64,000 nucleotides of DNA from Viscum album. Lineage: Eukaryota > Streptophyta > Magnoliopsida > Santalales > Viscaceae. Every line of letters begins with the position of its first letter. Position 1 is the first letter of the stretch. Shown here in pieces: positions 46,097 through 57,216 of this stretch. The position numbers and the translations under genes are program-made. The DNA lies in contig OY728136.1 in assembly GCA_963277665.1 (NCBI GenBank), positions 1,971,720,576-1,971,784,575 of the forward strand, written 5' to 3'. The notes below the pieces were generated by a model. It saw nothing but the letters and a program-made list of their open reading frames with translations. It did no database searches and was not told where the DNA came from.

Positions 46097-48261
46097 ACTG
46101 TAGAGACCCTAAGATTGACGTACATTGAGATTACATTACTTTTTCGGAATACTTAGTACATAACAAAAACACACACACAAGGACCGTAATAGTTTAGTGT
46201 CTTTGGAAACTCGGAATATAATCTTCTAATCGTGGTGAAAGATCCTCAACATCTCCCATAAATATCTTCTTTTTTTTCAACCTAAATCCTTTCTTTATGT
46301 CCTGGGAAAGAAAAAAAACATAAGAGGGTGAGCTCAAATGCTCAGTAAGGGTAAAAAAAGAAATATCAATCACGTCATATTCATAAGAACATATCTTTTG
46401 GAAATCTTAACCTGCAAAAGAGATCATAATTTCATAACATGGGATAAATCATAATAGTGAAATGTAATCCCAATAATCATAACATAAAACATGAAACTTT
46501 GTGGCATACACACATAATCATAGAGAATCATTTCTTATTAGTCAAGATTCATTTCCAAGACTATCTTAGTGGAAAAAGTCCCTTTCTGAACCGAGTTCAC
46601 TCCTCGTTTCAGTCCTGTTTCACTGAACCGGTATAACCTACCGTTCCATCCATGTCTATCTCATGAGATATAAAATCTTTACCCAATGAATTCGAGGGAG
46701 ATATAGGTCCCACCCATCTCATAATGATACCATTTTTATGTGTGCCACAAAATCAAAAACCTTACATCATAGCATAACCCATGTAATAAAAATGGGATTC
46801 TTAAACATTGTGACATCATAAAACAATTCATATAAGATAAAGGAATTCATAAAAATAATTCCATCACAACATAATCAAATTAATGCAATAATAGGTATAA
46901 AAACAGAACCCTTTATTATCTTAGATGGAAAATAATTTTGATAAAACACTTGAACTCCATTCTTGAGAAAATATCCTTTCTACTTCAAAAACACTTTTCA
47001 TTTCTTAACATGTCATAAAATTATTACTAAAAGAAGTTGATTAAAAATAAACTTGAAAACTCATAATGGAAGCTTCTTGGAAATAATGTTTTAAAATTCC
47101 ATTCATGTCGTATAAGTTAAAAGAAAACATTCTTCTCGTACTTTTGTCGGAAAAGTCAAAAAGTACCTCATACGAAAAACGACAAAAGATTTCTTTCATA
47201 TCTTTTACTAAAAACTCACCGAAGGGTAAAATTGGATATAAACTATTTTATAAGGATATAAATATTACATATTGGGGAAATATGGAATTGGATGATAAAA
47301 TACACCCCAGTAAATACCAAAGTATAAACAATCTCGGATAAAAATGAGATTGTGATATTTCCCTTACCTTAGGTCCGATTTGCTTCGTAAGTGTCCAAAA
47401 CTCCTGTATAATGATTTAAATAATGTTATTGACTTATTCCAGAATCATACATATTTTTATGATATCATATATGGTCATATTCTTAGCTTCTAATTAGTAA
47501 TATTTCATTACTACTTGTTATTCGGGTGTTTATTACTTTTTGTTCTTATGTGTGTTTTGTCGAATAAATTCTTATTATTTTCTTTAGGTTATAGATACCT
47601 CATTTACAGAATGGTATTAGTGTAATATATATCATATTAATTCATTAAATTCATTTATATAATCATTATGCAATGAAGATCATGTAGAACGAGTCACATC
47701 ACATCGTGGAGACGGTATTCCGTACGTACGCACGAGTGATGATATCGTTCCTATGATCGTGGAATTGTATTGGAGTGTATGTATACTATTTCAGAATCAA
47801 TATCACATTATAATAGTCATATATAGTCATTATTTACACCATTATACTCATCCAAGTAAGGTGGTGGTGGAAAATAGATTACACCGCGACGTGGTGACGG
47901 TATTCCGTACGTACGCACGCGCGGTGATTTCTTTTTCCGTAGGATGGATAGATGATGAAATAGGGTTGTTTCATACTTATAATAAAATATCAGTATATTA
48001 TTGATACTGATGTTATTACTTCATAATGAAACAACTAAAGAAGAAGAAGTGGAAGAATAAATAATGATGAAAGAATCGGTAACGGACATTACCTCTTCTT
48101 TGAAGTGCTTCTTTGAGACCACCTTTTAGGGCACTAAAATAGGTCTTTGAAGAAGACCAGAACCTCTAGGATGTTTCTAGGGAAGTGGATAAGATAAATT
48201 TTCAGGGTTTGGCCGAGCTTGAAGGCTCAAAGTGGTGTGAGGAAGAGGGGGAGGAGGTCCC

Positions 48262-48269
48262 CTTTTATA
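48262..48269 (-). promoter_or_regulatory. Array LTR4 TATA box
   Basis: Minus-strand TTATAAAAGGGGACC with the same leader as the other three LTRs. Confidence 0.7.
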
Positions 48270-50100
48270 AGGGAGGAGATGGGCTCCTTTGGAAAAACTA
48301 AAAATATTATTTTATTATAAAGTCAAGTTCGGTTTTAAATAGCTCCAAATTGATTTATTTAGAATCTAAGGTGGTGATGGGTCTAAATACTATCATCCAA
48401 TATAATTTAGAAAAATTTAGGTTCCTATTTTAACCTTATCATTTAGATTTAACATTAAGTTAAATAATTTTACTTTTACCGTGTCTTCTTGTGTTCTTAT
48501 ACTATAAGGTTAATAAACATAAAATAACAAGCCAAAAGAACCCCAAATTGTTTATTATTAATATATATAACCTTATATAAGTCATTTTGACTAACCTTAG
48601 ATTTTTAGGAATAAAATAAAAATTAATAATATAATATTTTTTTAAAAAACTATTTTATGTCAATTTTTACACTATTTAGTAATTGATTTTTGTGAAAATT
48701 ATTACATAATGATTAGTTCGAAAAAATATAATTAAATCAATACTAACATGTAATATTAACCTATAAAATTATTTTAATTCATAAAAAGTCTCAAATTACA
48801 TTTATTTGGGTATTTATAACATCAATTATGTCAATATTTCATTAATAAGATACTTACTGCATCATCTTTGTGTCATAAATAAATTATATTATTTAACGTC
48901 TAAAAATTATAAATAAAATATCATTATGTAGGAAATATTATTATCTTTCTAATTAATATTTACAATTGTATTTATATTATGCATAACTCTATATTATTAA
49001 TGTTTTAGTAAATAAACATTGATTTTAACTCTTTTAACTCTTCTTTGAATTAAATAATAATAAATGTCCTAATCTACTCCAAGTGGTCCTAAATGGTCAT
49101 ATTTTATTCCTAAGGTTGTTTTTGGTCGAATTACACTTATCCAATAGAATTAGGACATGTGTTAGGGTAATAATAATATCATTTTACCCTTAATTACCCA
49201 ATTTACTTTTAACCGTGGTAAAAAAAAGTAAAAAGTTATTATTCAACAAAAATTATTTTCATCTCATTGAACCACATTTTACTTACATACATCAACCATG
49301 TCTCTCGGATTTTTGAAATTCAACTCACTGAAGTGGTAAAATTATGTTTTATGAAAAATTCAAATTTTTTTAACTACCACTTAGTGGTTTCACTATTCAT
49401 CAAAAAATGAAAGTTTCCATAAAAATACCAAAAATTAGCCCTAAGCTATATATGATATTATGAACTCAAAAATGATGTCTATTTTACCAAATTAAAAACA
49501 TATCAGCTGCATTAATTAATTTAAAAATTAATTCCCGTCGTCAAAACAAATAGCGTGTTCTTAAGATATAATAACTATCAAAAGATTGACACTTGTTTAT
49601 GTCTGGTTTAAATGTGAAATTACATCCAATGACCAAAATTGTATTAAATTGTAAAAATATATTCTTAATATACTTTAAAACCACTCAAATTAATAATTTA
49701 TCACTATTAATTATTTCGATTGAAAAAGTTGTTTTTAATTAAAATATAGTGTGTTTTTACTATTCATCAAAATAAGAAAGTTACCAGAATGATATGAAAA
49801 TTTATCCAAAGTAAATTTTTATTTCATGATTCCAAAGAAGAATTTTATTTTGTCAAATTGAATTTATAAAAATGTAAAAAACTATATTTAAAGTGGGTGC
49901 GCCATCAAAATGCGGCAAAACTGCATTTTTTTAAAAATACTTATTTTACCCAAAAAAATTATTTTGTTCTTATACCATGTTTTAGAAAATGTGCAGTACG
50001 AATAATAATGTTTTAAGATTCAAAATTTTGTTAATACTATTCAAAATGGCTAGTTCATAATAATATTATAATAATATATCGTTGTTTAGTAAAACCTGGT

Positions 50101-50385
50101 ATTGCGTACAACACATGCTATCGAGGAAGGTCGCGATTGCGTGTAATGCAAGCCAAGTCAGGGTTGCGTGTTGTGCAAGAATCCTTAGTTGTTTCTTATA
50201 ACATAATCTAACCATATTTTATTTATACATTGAATGTATATATATATATATACACTCAATGTTGTGTTGATTAACTATTATCAAAATTGTGTGTAACACG
50301 ATCCAAGAATAGTGTTGCGTATACTGCAAGATAATACGGTGTTGCATATAGCGCAAGGTAATCTTGGTGTAGCATACAACACAAT
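50101..50385. repeat. Array LTR4 cluster of TTGCG...GCAA palindromes
   Basis: Same arrangement as in LTR1 and LTR3, including GTTGCGTATACTGCAAG near 50315. Confidence 0.62.
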
Positions 50386-50435
50386 ACATTAATGAAATTA
50401 AAAGAATATTTTTCATAAAATCTTGGGGTGTTACA

Positions 50436-50440
50436 ATGTT
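50436..50440. other. Right target-site duplication of the array
   Basis: ATGTT, identical to 27502-27506. Confidence 0.9.
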
Positions 50441-50808
50441 AATTTTTTTTTTATAATCACTTTATTTTTTATATATGTTTTAATATTCTATATTATTGGT
50501 CATATTACTTTTATCACGGTCCCATTATCTATATAATGAAACCCATGAAATAAATATCATATATATTCATTATATATTTACTTATTATAATCCATATAAT
50601 ATGGTGATAGAAAATGAAATATAACATTCATGGAGATGATAAGTCATACATATGCTTGAATGATATTTCAATTTTCTTATTAGATAAATAGAAATACTGG
50701 TAAATTATATATTATAATTATATATTTTTTATGTCATATATATATATAACGTATGTTTCAGAAACACATCCTTAATAAATTCAATGTAATTTTTGAATAA
50801 ATCACATA
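50441..50808 (-). repeat. LTR X, right fragment
   Basis: Continues the LTR interrupted by the array. CATTCATGGAGATGATAAG followed by TCATACATATGCTTG (about 50629-50662) is a decayed copy of the GGAGACGG...CGTACGTACG block, in minus-LTR orientation like E1. Its distance from the donor-like block at 27345, with the array removed, equals that in intact relatives. It is cut at 50808 by the start of element D, so X holds at least two nested insertions. Confidence 0.55.
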
Positions 50809-53800
50809 TGTAACTATCACAAAACCTCTAGTTTGTAGTCAGTGGATATATATTTACATTGGAATATTTATAATAGATCATATCACCAATTATTGAACTA
50901 TTTTATAGTCTTGAGAATCTAGATACACACACAGTTCCCTTATTACATTCGTAAATATTCCTAGAACATAACAAAGGAATGAAAACTACATATTGAGACA
51001 TAATAAAATATTTCATCTACATAACCAGGGAACGGAAAATAAATAAATGGGTGATATCAAATTCTCATTAATGGTTACATGAAAAAATCTTATTTGATAA
51101 AAATTTAATAATTTATAGTAATTATTTTAAGGAAATAAATCTGAAAAACTCCCTCAATCAATACATTGATAATAAATATGAAACCATATATTTTTTCCTT
51201 TTGAAAATATTATATAATGTAATAACTAAATATTGAATGGTGAAAATCCTTATTTTTTGGACGTCATCTATCTGGAACATGAACCATTATACCGTCCAGA
51301 GGGTTTAGGTATATGGGTAAAACCAAATATATTCTCCATATAAATAAACACAAAGTGTTTTTCACTTACATTTTTGTCTCATGAGACATGTTAGTGCCTT
51401 TATAACCTATTTATAACGTGGTCCCACCCATGACTAATTTTCCGAAGCATTATTCATGTATATAATTAATTCATGTATAATATGACATATCAAAATATTT
51501 GTATTTAATATAAAGTATGGATTTATCAATATTTCCATAATTAAAAATTAAAAAAATATATATATAAAAATAGTTTAAAACATTTAAAATTATCATATCC
51601 GAGATAAAAATTTATACTCAATGAAATCATCATTTAATGGTGATCAAGAATATAAGTTAATTAGACACCACACACAATAAATATGTTATTAATATGGAAT
51701 AAAAAAAATTAAAAATCATAATGGTATACCGGAAATAATGGATTTAAATAATACATGTACATTAACTATATAAAATAGGAACATATCAAGAAAAATTGTG
51801 TTCAGATATAGTGGAAACATGAAAAATTAGTGTTTAGGGATCTATATAAAATGAACCTTGTTTGTGAGGTTTAAAGAAAATATTAAAAAGCCTTTAAAGT
51901 TGAATAGGCATATTAGTTTTCATAAACATAGAAATCATCTCAATTAATTTTTCAAGATAAAAAGGGTGCATATTGAAGAATTACTGTTGTTTTGAAATAG
52001 ATTATGGAGTGTACTTGAAAATTGTAATAAATTGGGACATTCCCTTTAATTGGGATTTCTTATCATGGGAAATTGAGGAGGAGACCCTGTGAAACATATA
52101 CTTCCCCTAAAATGAATGGATAATTGTGATATATAATTTGTTTGAACATAAAAATAAAATTAAGAGTGAATAATTATTTAAATATATGAATTTGATTTTG
52201 GGAAAGGGATTGAAAATGTATCTGGAATGATAATATCCTAAAGTGTTGTCAACTTGCACTTAATGCCATTGATAATGAAATAAAATTTATTAAGAATGTA
52301 ATTAAAAACCTACTAAAAATGTATTTTATTATTTATAATTCTATTAAGTTCATTTATGTAATTTTTATGAGATATTTGAATCAATTTCATCATTCATAAG
52401 TGTTTGTTTCATTGGTTCTCATGATTGGTTCACTTGTATACATGTAGGATAGATTATTTAAAATTGGAATAGTTATGAAGAATTGAAATTATATATTACA
52501 GATGAACATAAATATGATTAACTGGTATTACATATCATATTCCATGTACATGAAGATTATTATTTATATAAAACATTAATGATAACCATTTATAATATTT
52601 TATCCTTTTTCGATCCCCATGAACTAGTTTTGTTTTATTAATTAATATTATGAGTATATAATTCTTATATAATAATATATATTGTTTAATATAAATATTA
52701 AATTATTTTTTGACCATTATTATGGTTTTAGTACCTGCTTTGAAGGTGGTATTATAAAATGAAAAATCTTCTCACATTAATGTGGTGAATTGAAACCTCT
52801 CAGATGATATTTTCATTTTTAGAAAAAAATGGGAAGAGAAGATGATTGATGGTGCATATACCATTAAAATTATAATATTATAGTATATATATGATAATAG
52901 AGATATAATGTAACTTTGGGATAAGGGATGTGAGGGATGGATAAAAATATAGGGGAAAAATGAAAATAATAGAAAATGAAAGAGGATTTTTTATCTTTTA
53001 CTTTTTGTACTTGAAATCATCTTTAGTGAAATAGGGATTGTTCTTCTGATTTGAACACATGATATTTAATGTGATTGATATACACAACAAGATTAATTTA
53101 TATAAATTTGAAATTATTCATGTAATTGATGTTTTTTTGACAATGGATGGTGAGGGGTTCTGTTTATAGTGGTTGAGAGAGGTGTTTATTGATTATTATA
53201 TTAATTTCATTATTATTTTGGACCCAAAATATCAATAATGATGATTCTAATTACTAAATATAGTAAATTGAAAATTATATTTAATTTTATGGTTATTATT
53301 TTATCCATACATCATAAATGACTTAATAATTCGTGTATTTTGTTAATACCATAAATTATCATATTTCACTATTCACCAAAAATCAGCTATTTTTGAAAAA
53401 TCCAAAAAAACTCACCGTAAATTTTTTTTGATGTGTATAACTCAAAAATTGACTCCAGTTTTTTAAAGAATTCATAATATTAGATATTTAATTTTTAATT
53501 AAAATTTGAATTTATTCAAAAAAAATCTCATTTAAAAAATATGACTAATTATGTACTCTTTGAAAAAGATATTATGGTCTCATAAAATAATATTTTAATA
53601 ATAAGAAAAAATTAGAAGTTTATAAATATAATTAATGTAAATATAATGTCTTTAAAATAATTTAAATAACTAGAACATATTAAATAAAAATTCATGTTTA
53701 ATAAAAATATTAACACTAAATTTTTCATTATTAATACATTTACATATTTAATACATGATATAAATATATAATATTTTCATTCATATGATACCAAATTTTA

Positions 53801-53995
53801 ATTTTTTACTTTCATATGTGCGGTTACTATTATGATGAATGACCAAAAATACCTAATGGTCACATTACTATTCCATTTATCTTGTAAATATATAATAGTA
53901 TATCGTTATTTCTTTAAGATTAGTGTTGTATGCAATGTAAGATATTAAATGAATTGAATTAATTTAAGAAGATATATACCATAAAATACTTGGTT
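50809..53995 (-). repeat. Element D 3' LTR (about 3.19 kb)
   Basis: On the plus strand it begins TGTAACTATCACAAAACC (compare TGTAACAACCTTGACCC at 61238) and ends near CATAAAATACTTGG, just left of pol. Landmarks are collinear with the D 5' LTR: ATTGAGGAGGAGACC lies 1264 bp in (1259 bp in the other), and ACTATTCACCAAAA 2.56 kb in (2.60 kb). One decayed TTGTATGCAATGTAAG palindrome sits at 53926-53941. The two LTRs have diverged strongly, so D is old. No gene is seen inside. Confidence 0.75.
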
Positions 53996-53996
53996 T

Positions 53997-54566
53997 CTAT
54001 ATTCTTCTCACCATTGAAACTTTTATCGACAAAATTTTTCCAGAATATTTCATTCTAATCATAAGTGGGTGGTTATATTTCATAACATTATCATGTTCTA
54101 AAATTGCATCATCCATTTCCATTTTCTCAAAAGAACCTCTACTAGTCAGGTCATCTGATTTATGAGTAATTTCTCCATTACGTAAAGAATAATGATAGGC
54201 TCTTCTCATTAAGACTAGTAAACTTCCTGTTCTAATTCTTCTTATGTGAGTACATGTTTTTCATCTCGCAGGAAATTTTTTAGCAGTGATATGTGGAATA
54301 TGTCATGATAAATGGATATACATGGTGGAATTGGTAATTAGTAAGATAATGCTCCAAATCATTACATAATTTCAAATTGTATACTATTCATGGTTCTCAG
54401 TTTTCATTTCTTACTAGACCTTTTGACACCCTTCCTTAGTGATACATTCCAAAAGACATGAAATCCCAGTTGAAATTCCAAATCTTATATCTAGTTGTAT
54501 GAATAAGTCAGTTTCCAACATTGTGAGTCTATAATACAAACATTAATATCTTTTTCCATTTTCATT
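53997..54566 (-). pseudogene. pol: Element D integrase C-terminus and chromodomain-like tail
   Basis: On the minus strand, from about 54566: RYKIWNFNWDFMSFG matches the RRDLEF.VGD.VFLK module. Then LPIPP and HDIFHISLLKNFLRDEKHVL (54247-54310) match the conserved segment before the chromodomain. Then a 70-codon open stretch (54209-53997) contains LRNGEI and DDAILEHDNVMKYNHPL, in the place of the chromodomain's LRNKEI...EATWE.ED.M...YP.L. The aromatic cage residues are not clearly kept. Chromodomains direct integration to marked chromatin. Several stops; dead. Confidence 0.7.
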
Positions 54567-54571
54567 GTATC
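54567..54571. other. Left target-site duplication of solo LTR S
   Basis: GTATC before S; GTATA after it (57212-57216). Four of five match, which fits a moderately old insertion. Confidence 0.55.
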
Positions 54572-54801
54572 TGTAATGACCCAAAGTATCATTAATTGAA
54601 ATACCTCTTGATCTAATTAAATGTATCTTTATGTTTATATTAAATTTCAACTTCATTGGTTTAATGATAAGAATTTTGACCATTACAAATATTTTCGTTG
54701 AACAGTGAACACATGATTAGTATAAAAATGGGACTTTAACAAATCCAATGTACTCAGTCAAAAGAAGTGATGGCCTCATCCAGTAGAATTTCTCCATACT
54801 A

Positions 54802-55072
54802 AGCCCATTTTTCAGAGCTCAGAAAAGAGGTGGCATCCTTGGGCTTTGCTCTTGACCAAGACAAAGCTGATCTTCATCATGTCAAGCTCGAAAGGGACAG
54901 TCTACGAGAGAAGTGGAAGTTGATACAGATTACCACTCGAGCAATATTATCCGAGCCACCCGAAGAGTCTGTCACCATCACACACCTTACCCTTAGGTCT
55001 TATGCGGCTGTTTTAAGGGGATATGTGACAAAGAAAAAGTACGATGTTCATGTACATTATTTTTTTATATAA
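54802..55072 (+). pseudogene. Coding-like fragment inside solo LTR S
   Basis: A frame open from after a TAA at about 54799 to 55072, much richer in G+C than the LTR around it. No ATG is in frame; the apparent start at 54830 is GTG. The translation is charged and heptad-like (ELRKEVASLGFALDQDKADL, then LERDSLREKW), suggesting a coiled coil, followed by a short hydrophobic end reading into A+T-rich LTR. It does not match gag, RT or integrase motifs known to me. I take it as a piece of another gene or transposon captured in the LTR; ATGTAC at both borders (about 54750 and 55050) may be the joining microhomology. Function unknown. Confidence 0.45.
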
Positions 55073-55881
55073 TAATTAATATACATTCTTGTCATTATTG
55101 ATACTTTGTAAATAGTTTTTAAAGTACAAATAATGTTTTCAGTTATTATTTAATTAGGAATTATATTTTATTTAATTAAGGGATTGGTGAATTAAAAAAT
55201 ATTTTAATAAAATATTATTAATATAATCAATTTAATTTTTATTAAATATAAATGATCTTATAATTTTATGAATGCAATTGTAATTTTTATTAAGGTTTGA
55301 AAGCCATTTCTGTCAAAACTTGTGAATTTCTGATAAATGTAGGTTTTTATTTTAGAAGTGAAAATTAACACATTTAGAAAGTTATTTAGATAAAATAAAT
55401 GTTATTTCTGGAATCAGGATGTCAAAATTATCCTACGGTGAATTTTTCAAAATTTTCAGAGACAGTCAAATTTTTGCGTAACAATTAAACATCATTTTAA
55501 TATATAATGTATTTTATGACATCGTAATGACCCAATAGTGATGTCATAAAATACTATAAGCTTTATTTTCGGCCAATATATTTTTTACCATTAAAATAAT
55601 GTGATTTTGGGTTTTATTGACTTACTTTTCAAAGCATTAATGGACCCCTCAAGACTTTTTAAACACCTTGTCTTTTTAAATTACTTTCCATGGGAGTATG
55701 ACTCACCTTCACATAAGAAACCATATTATTTTAATAAGTTCGGACTTTGGCCTTATAAAATATCTTTTTCTTCTTCCCATTTCCAAAAACCATGGGCAAA
55801 AACCATGGGATAGTTTGTGGTTTGGATTAATTTAATATAAGGGGTCCCAAACCTAAATAATAAAGAATTCTCTCACCTTTC

Positions 55882-55889
55882 CTATATAA
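55882..55889 (+). promoter_or_regulatory. Solo LTR S TATA box
   Basis: CCTATATAAACCCAACC, followed by a C/T-rich leader with no ATG until after the donor-like site at about 56040. A well preserved plant-type promoter core. Confidence 0.7.
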
Positions 55890-56699
55890 ACCCAACCAAA
55901 ATCCCACTTCCTCATCACTCAACGCCTTTGGAGTTCATCCAACCTCTGCCCTACTCTCTCTAGAATCGTCCCAAGGTTCCCCAATCTCCCAAGAAGCCTC
56001 TCACAAGCCTCTCTCTAGCCTTTGGAAGCACACTTCCAAGTAAGGGTTTTTCTTCCTTTCTCATTTTTTTCCAATTTTATTTAAGTTGTTTTACCTTTTA
56101 ATTTCAATTATGAATGTTGTGGTATGGTTTAACACCTCCCTCATACTTCCCTCCTTATGTTTGAATGATGGTAGACCCCTTTCTCTCTCATTAAATACCT
56201 CTCATGTACACTCGTTACTATGCTGAAATTCTAAAAGGAACTTCACTCTCCTCATTTAAATTCAAGCAATACTTTTGAATCATGAATCTAAATTCCATCA
56301 CAATTGTTGGGACCTGTATCTATATGAAATCCTTACTGTCCATTACATGTAAATATGATGAGGAACCCTCTTTCTCTCTCATCAACCATTTCATGAATTC
56401 TTATGTCACACCGTTACGCTGCCGAAATCGCACCGATTTTCTAAGCCAATGCAAATGTGTAGTGAATACCATGACCATTTCTCCATCAAGGGTATTCACC
56501 TTTATGCACATTTACTTATTGATTATAAATATTCATGTATGAATTCCACATGCCTTTATTGTGGAATAATTTATTACATTTAATGAATACATGTTTTATG
56601 ATCCATGTGACACACTAATGCATGAAATGAAATGTTTAAGAAGGGTGTGCCCTTATAGCGCTCCAATGCATTGGGTAAAGTATAGTATCATGATACGTC

Positions 56700-56860
56700 A
56701 TGTGAAATGAGTGTTGACTCATGCTAATTCAAGTGCTACGAGGGTTCACTCGGGCTTCATGTGCAATGTGTATTTACTCATGCTCCATGTGCAAAGAGTC
56801 TTGGCTCATGTTAATTCCATGTTAAGTGTTGTTGCCACATTTCCATGTTATGATTTTCAT
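56700..56860 (+). repeat. Degenerate short tandem repeats in solo LTR S
   Basis: About four imperfect copies of a 30-40-bp unit around CATGTGCAATGAGTGTT and ACTCATGCT (near 56698, 56755, 56783 and 56800). In the R-U5 part of the LTR. Short frames across 56282-57158 are chance readings. Confidence 0.45.
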
Positions 56861-57216
56861 GCTTTATCATGCCTTTATTTTCATGTTTCTCTTGTGATCT
56901 ATTGATATTCCTAATGTATAACATGTATTGTACTCCTCATGTTACTCCATGTGTATTCCCTTACTGGGCTTTATAGATCACCCTTTTCTTATGCATGTCC
57001 TCAGGTTATCCCATGCAATGCTAAGTACGAGGGAATGTAGTGGTCATGTAAAGGATGTTTTCAATAAAGATGTTGTATTTAATGTTTTAAGTTTTTATAT
57101 AATTATCCTAAGCCACAAAGACACTAAACCTCTTGATCTTCTTTGTTGTATCAAGTGATGTTTTATGTAATAAATCATGTTTAAGTTGTAATAAAAAGCA
57201 GGGTTGTCATAGTATA

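Larger units (their letters stand above)
43878..46098 (-). other. Array internal region C (2221 bp)
   Basis: Complete, with polypurine tract, SINE-like unit (44552-44673), broken gag-like gene (45324-45856), acceptor-like site and PBS. The stretches 43893-44546 and 44679-45323 hold no coding signal; the 63-codon frame at 44142-44333 is not conserved in units A and B. Confidence 0.85.
27507..50435 (-). mobile_element. Head-to-tail array of a non-autonomous LTR retrotransposon (4 LTRs, 3 internal regions)
   Basis: In plus coordinates: LTR1 27507-31835, internal A 31836-34057, LTR2 34058-37451 (truncated), internal B 37452-39543, LTR3 39544-43877, internal C 43878-46098, LTR4 46099-50435. All units point the same way (minus). 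Starts of LTRs 1 and 2, and of LTRs 3 and 4, are 6551 and 6555 bp apart; units differ by scattered single-base changes and one 1.08-kb deletion. Adjacent internal regions share the LTR between them, as expected from unequal recombination between LTRs or from insertion of a multimer. The outer borders carry one perfect 5-bp duplication (ATGTT), so the whole array descends from one insertion site, inside older LTR X. There is no protease, RT, RNase H or integrase; the internal region encodes only a nucleocapsid-like protein. Confidence 0.92.
46099..50435 (-). repeat. Array LTR4 (4337 bp, outer right)
   Basis: TGTAGAGACCC to TTGGGGTGTTACA. In element orientation this is the outermost 5' LTR and would drive internal C. 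It has the palindrome cluster (50101-50385), TATA (48262-48269), donor-like blocks and CGTACGTACG blocks (47706-47736 and 47888-47924). Followed directly by the ATGTT duplication. Confidence 0.93.
54572..57211 (+). repeat. Solo LTR S (2640 bp) inside element D integrase
   Basis: Begins TGTAATGACCC and ends GGGTTGTCATA (last CA mutated to TA). It interrupts the D integrase cleanly: core fragments lie right of 57216 and the C-terminal module left of 54567. No internal region or second LTR is present, so it is a solo LTR from recombination between the two LTRs of a full insertion. Plus-strand features are TATA (55882-55889), a pyrimidine-rich leader with CTCTCTCTAGCC (55900-56035) and a donor-like CCAA/GTAAGGG (56036-56046). 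Near its end CAAAGACACTAAACC (57115-57128) is shared with the array LTR end, so S is a distant member of the same LTR group. Confidence 0.8.

Noticed and set aside
27507..50435. 6.55-kb tandem repeat read as a segmental duplication or a satellite
   Set aside because: Unit edges coincide with LTR ends, PBS and polypurine tracts, and a target duplication borders the whole, so a retrotransposon array explains it better. An assembly artefact cannot be excluded, but the units differ by many point changes and a private 1.08-kb deletion, which speaks against simple duplication of reads.
54830..55072. 80-codon open frame as a small gene
   Set aside because: It has no ATG (first codon GTG) and ends in LTR sequence. 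Kept only as a captured coding-like fragment.
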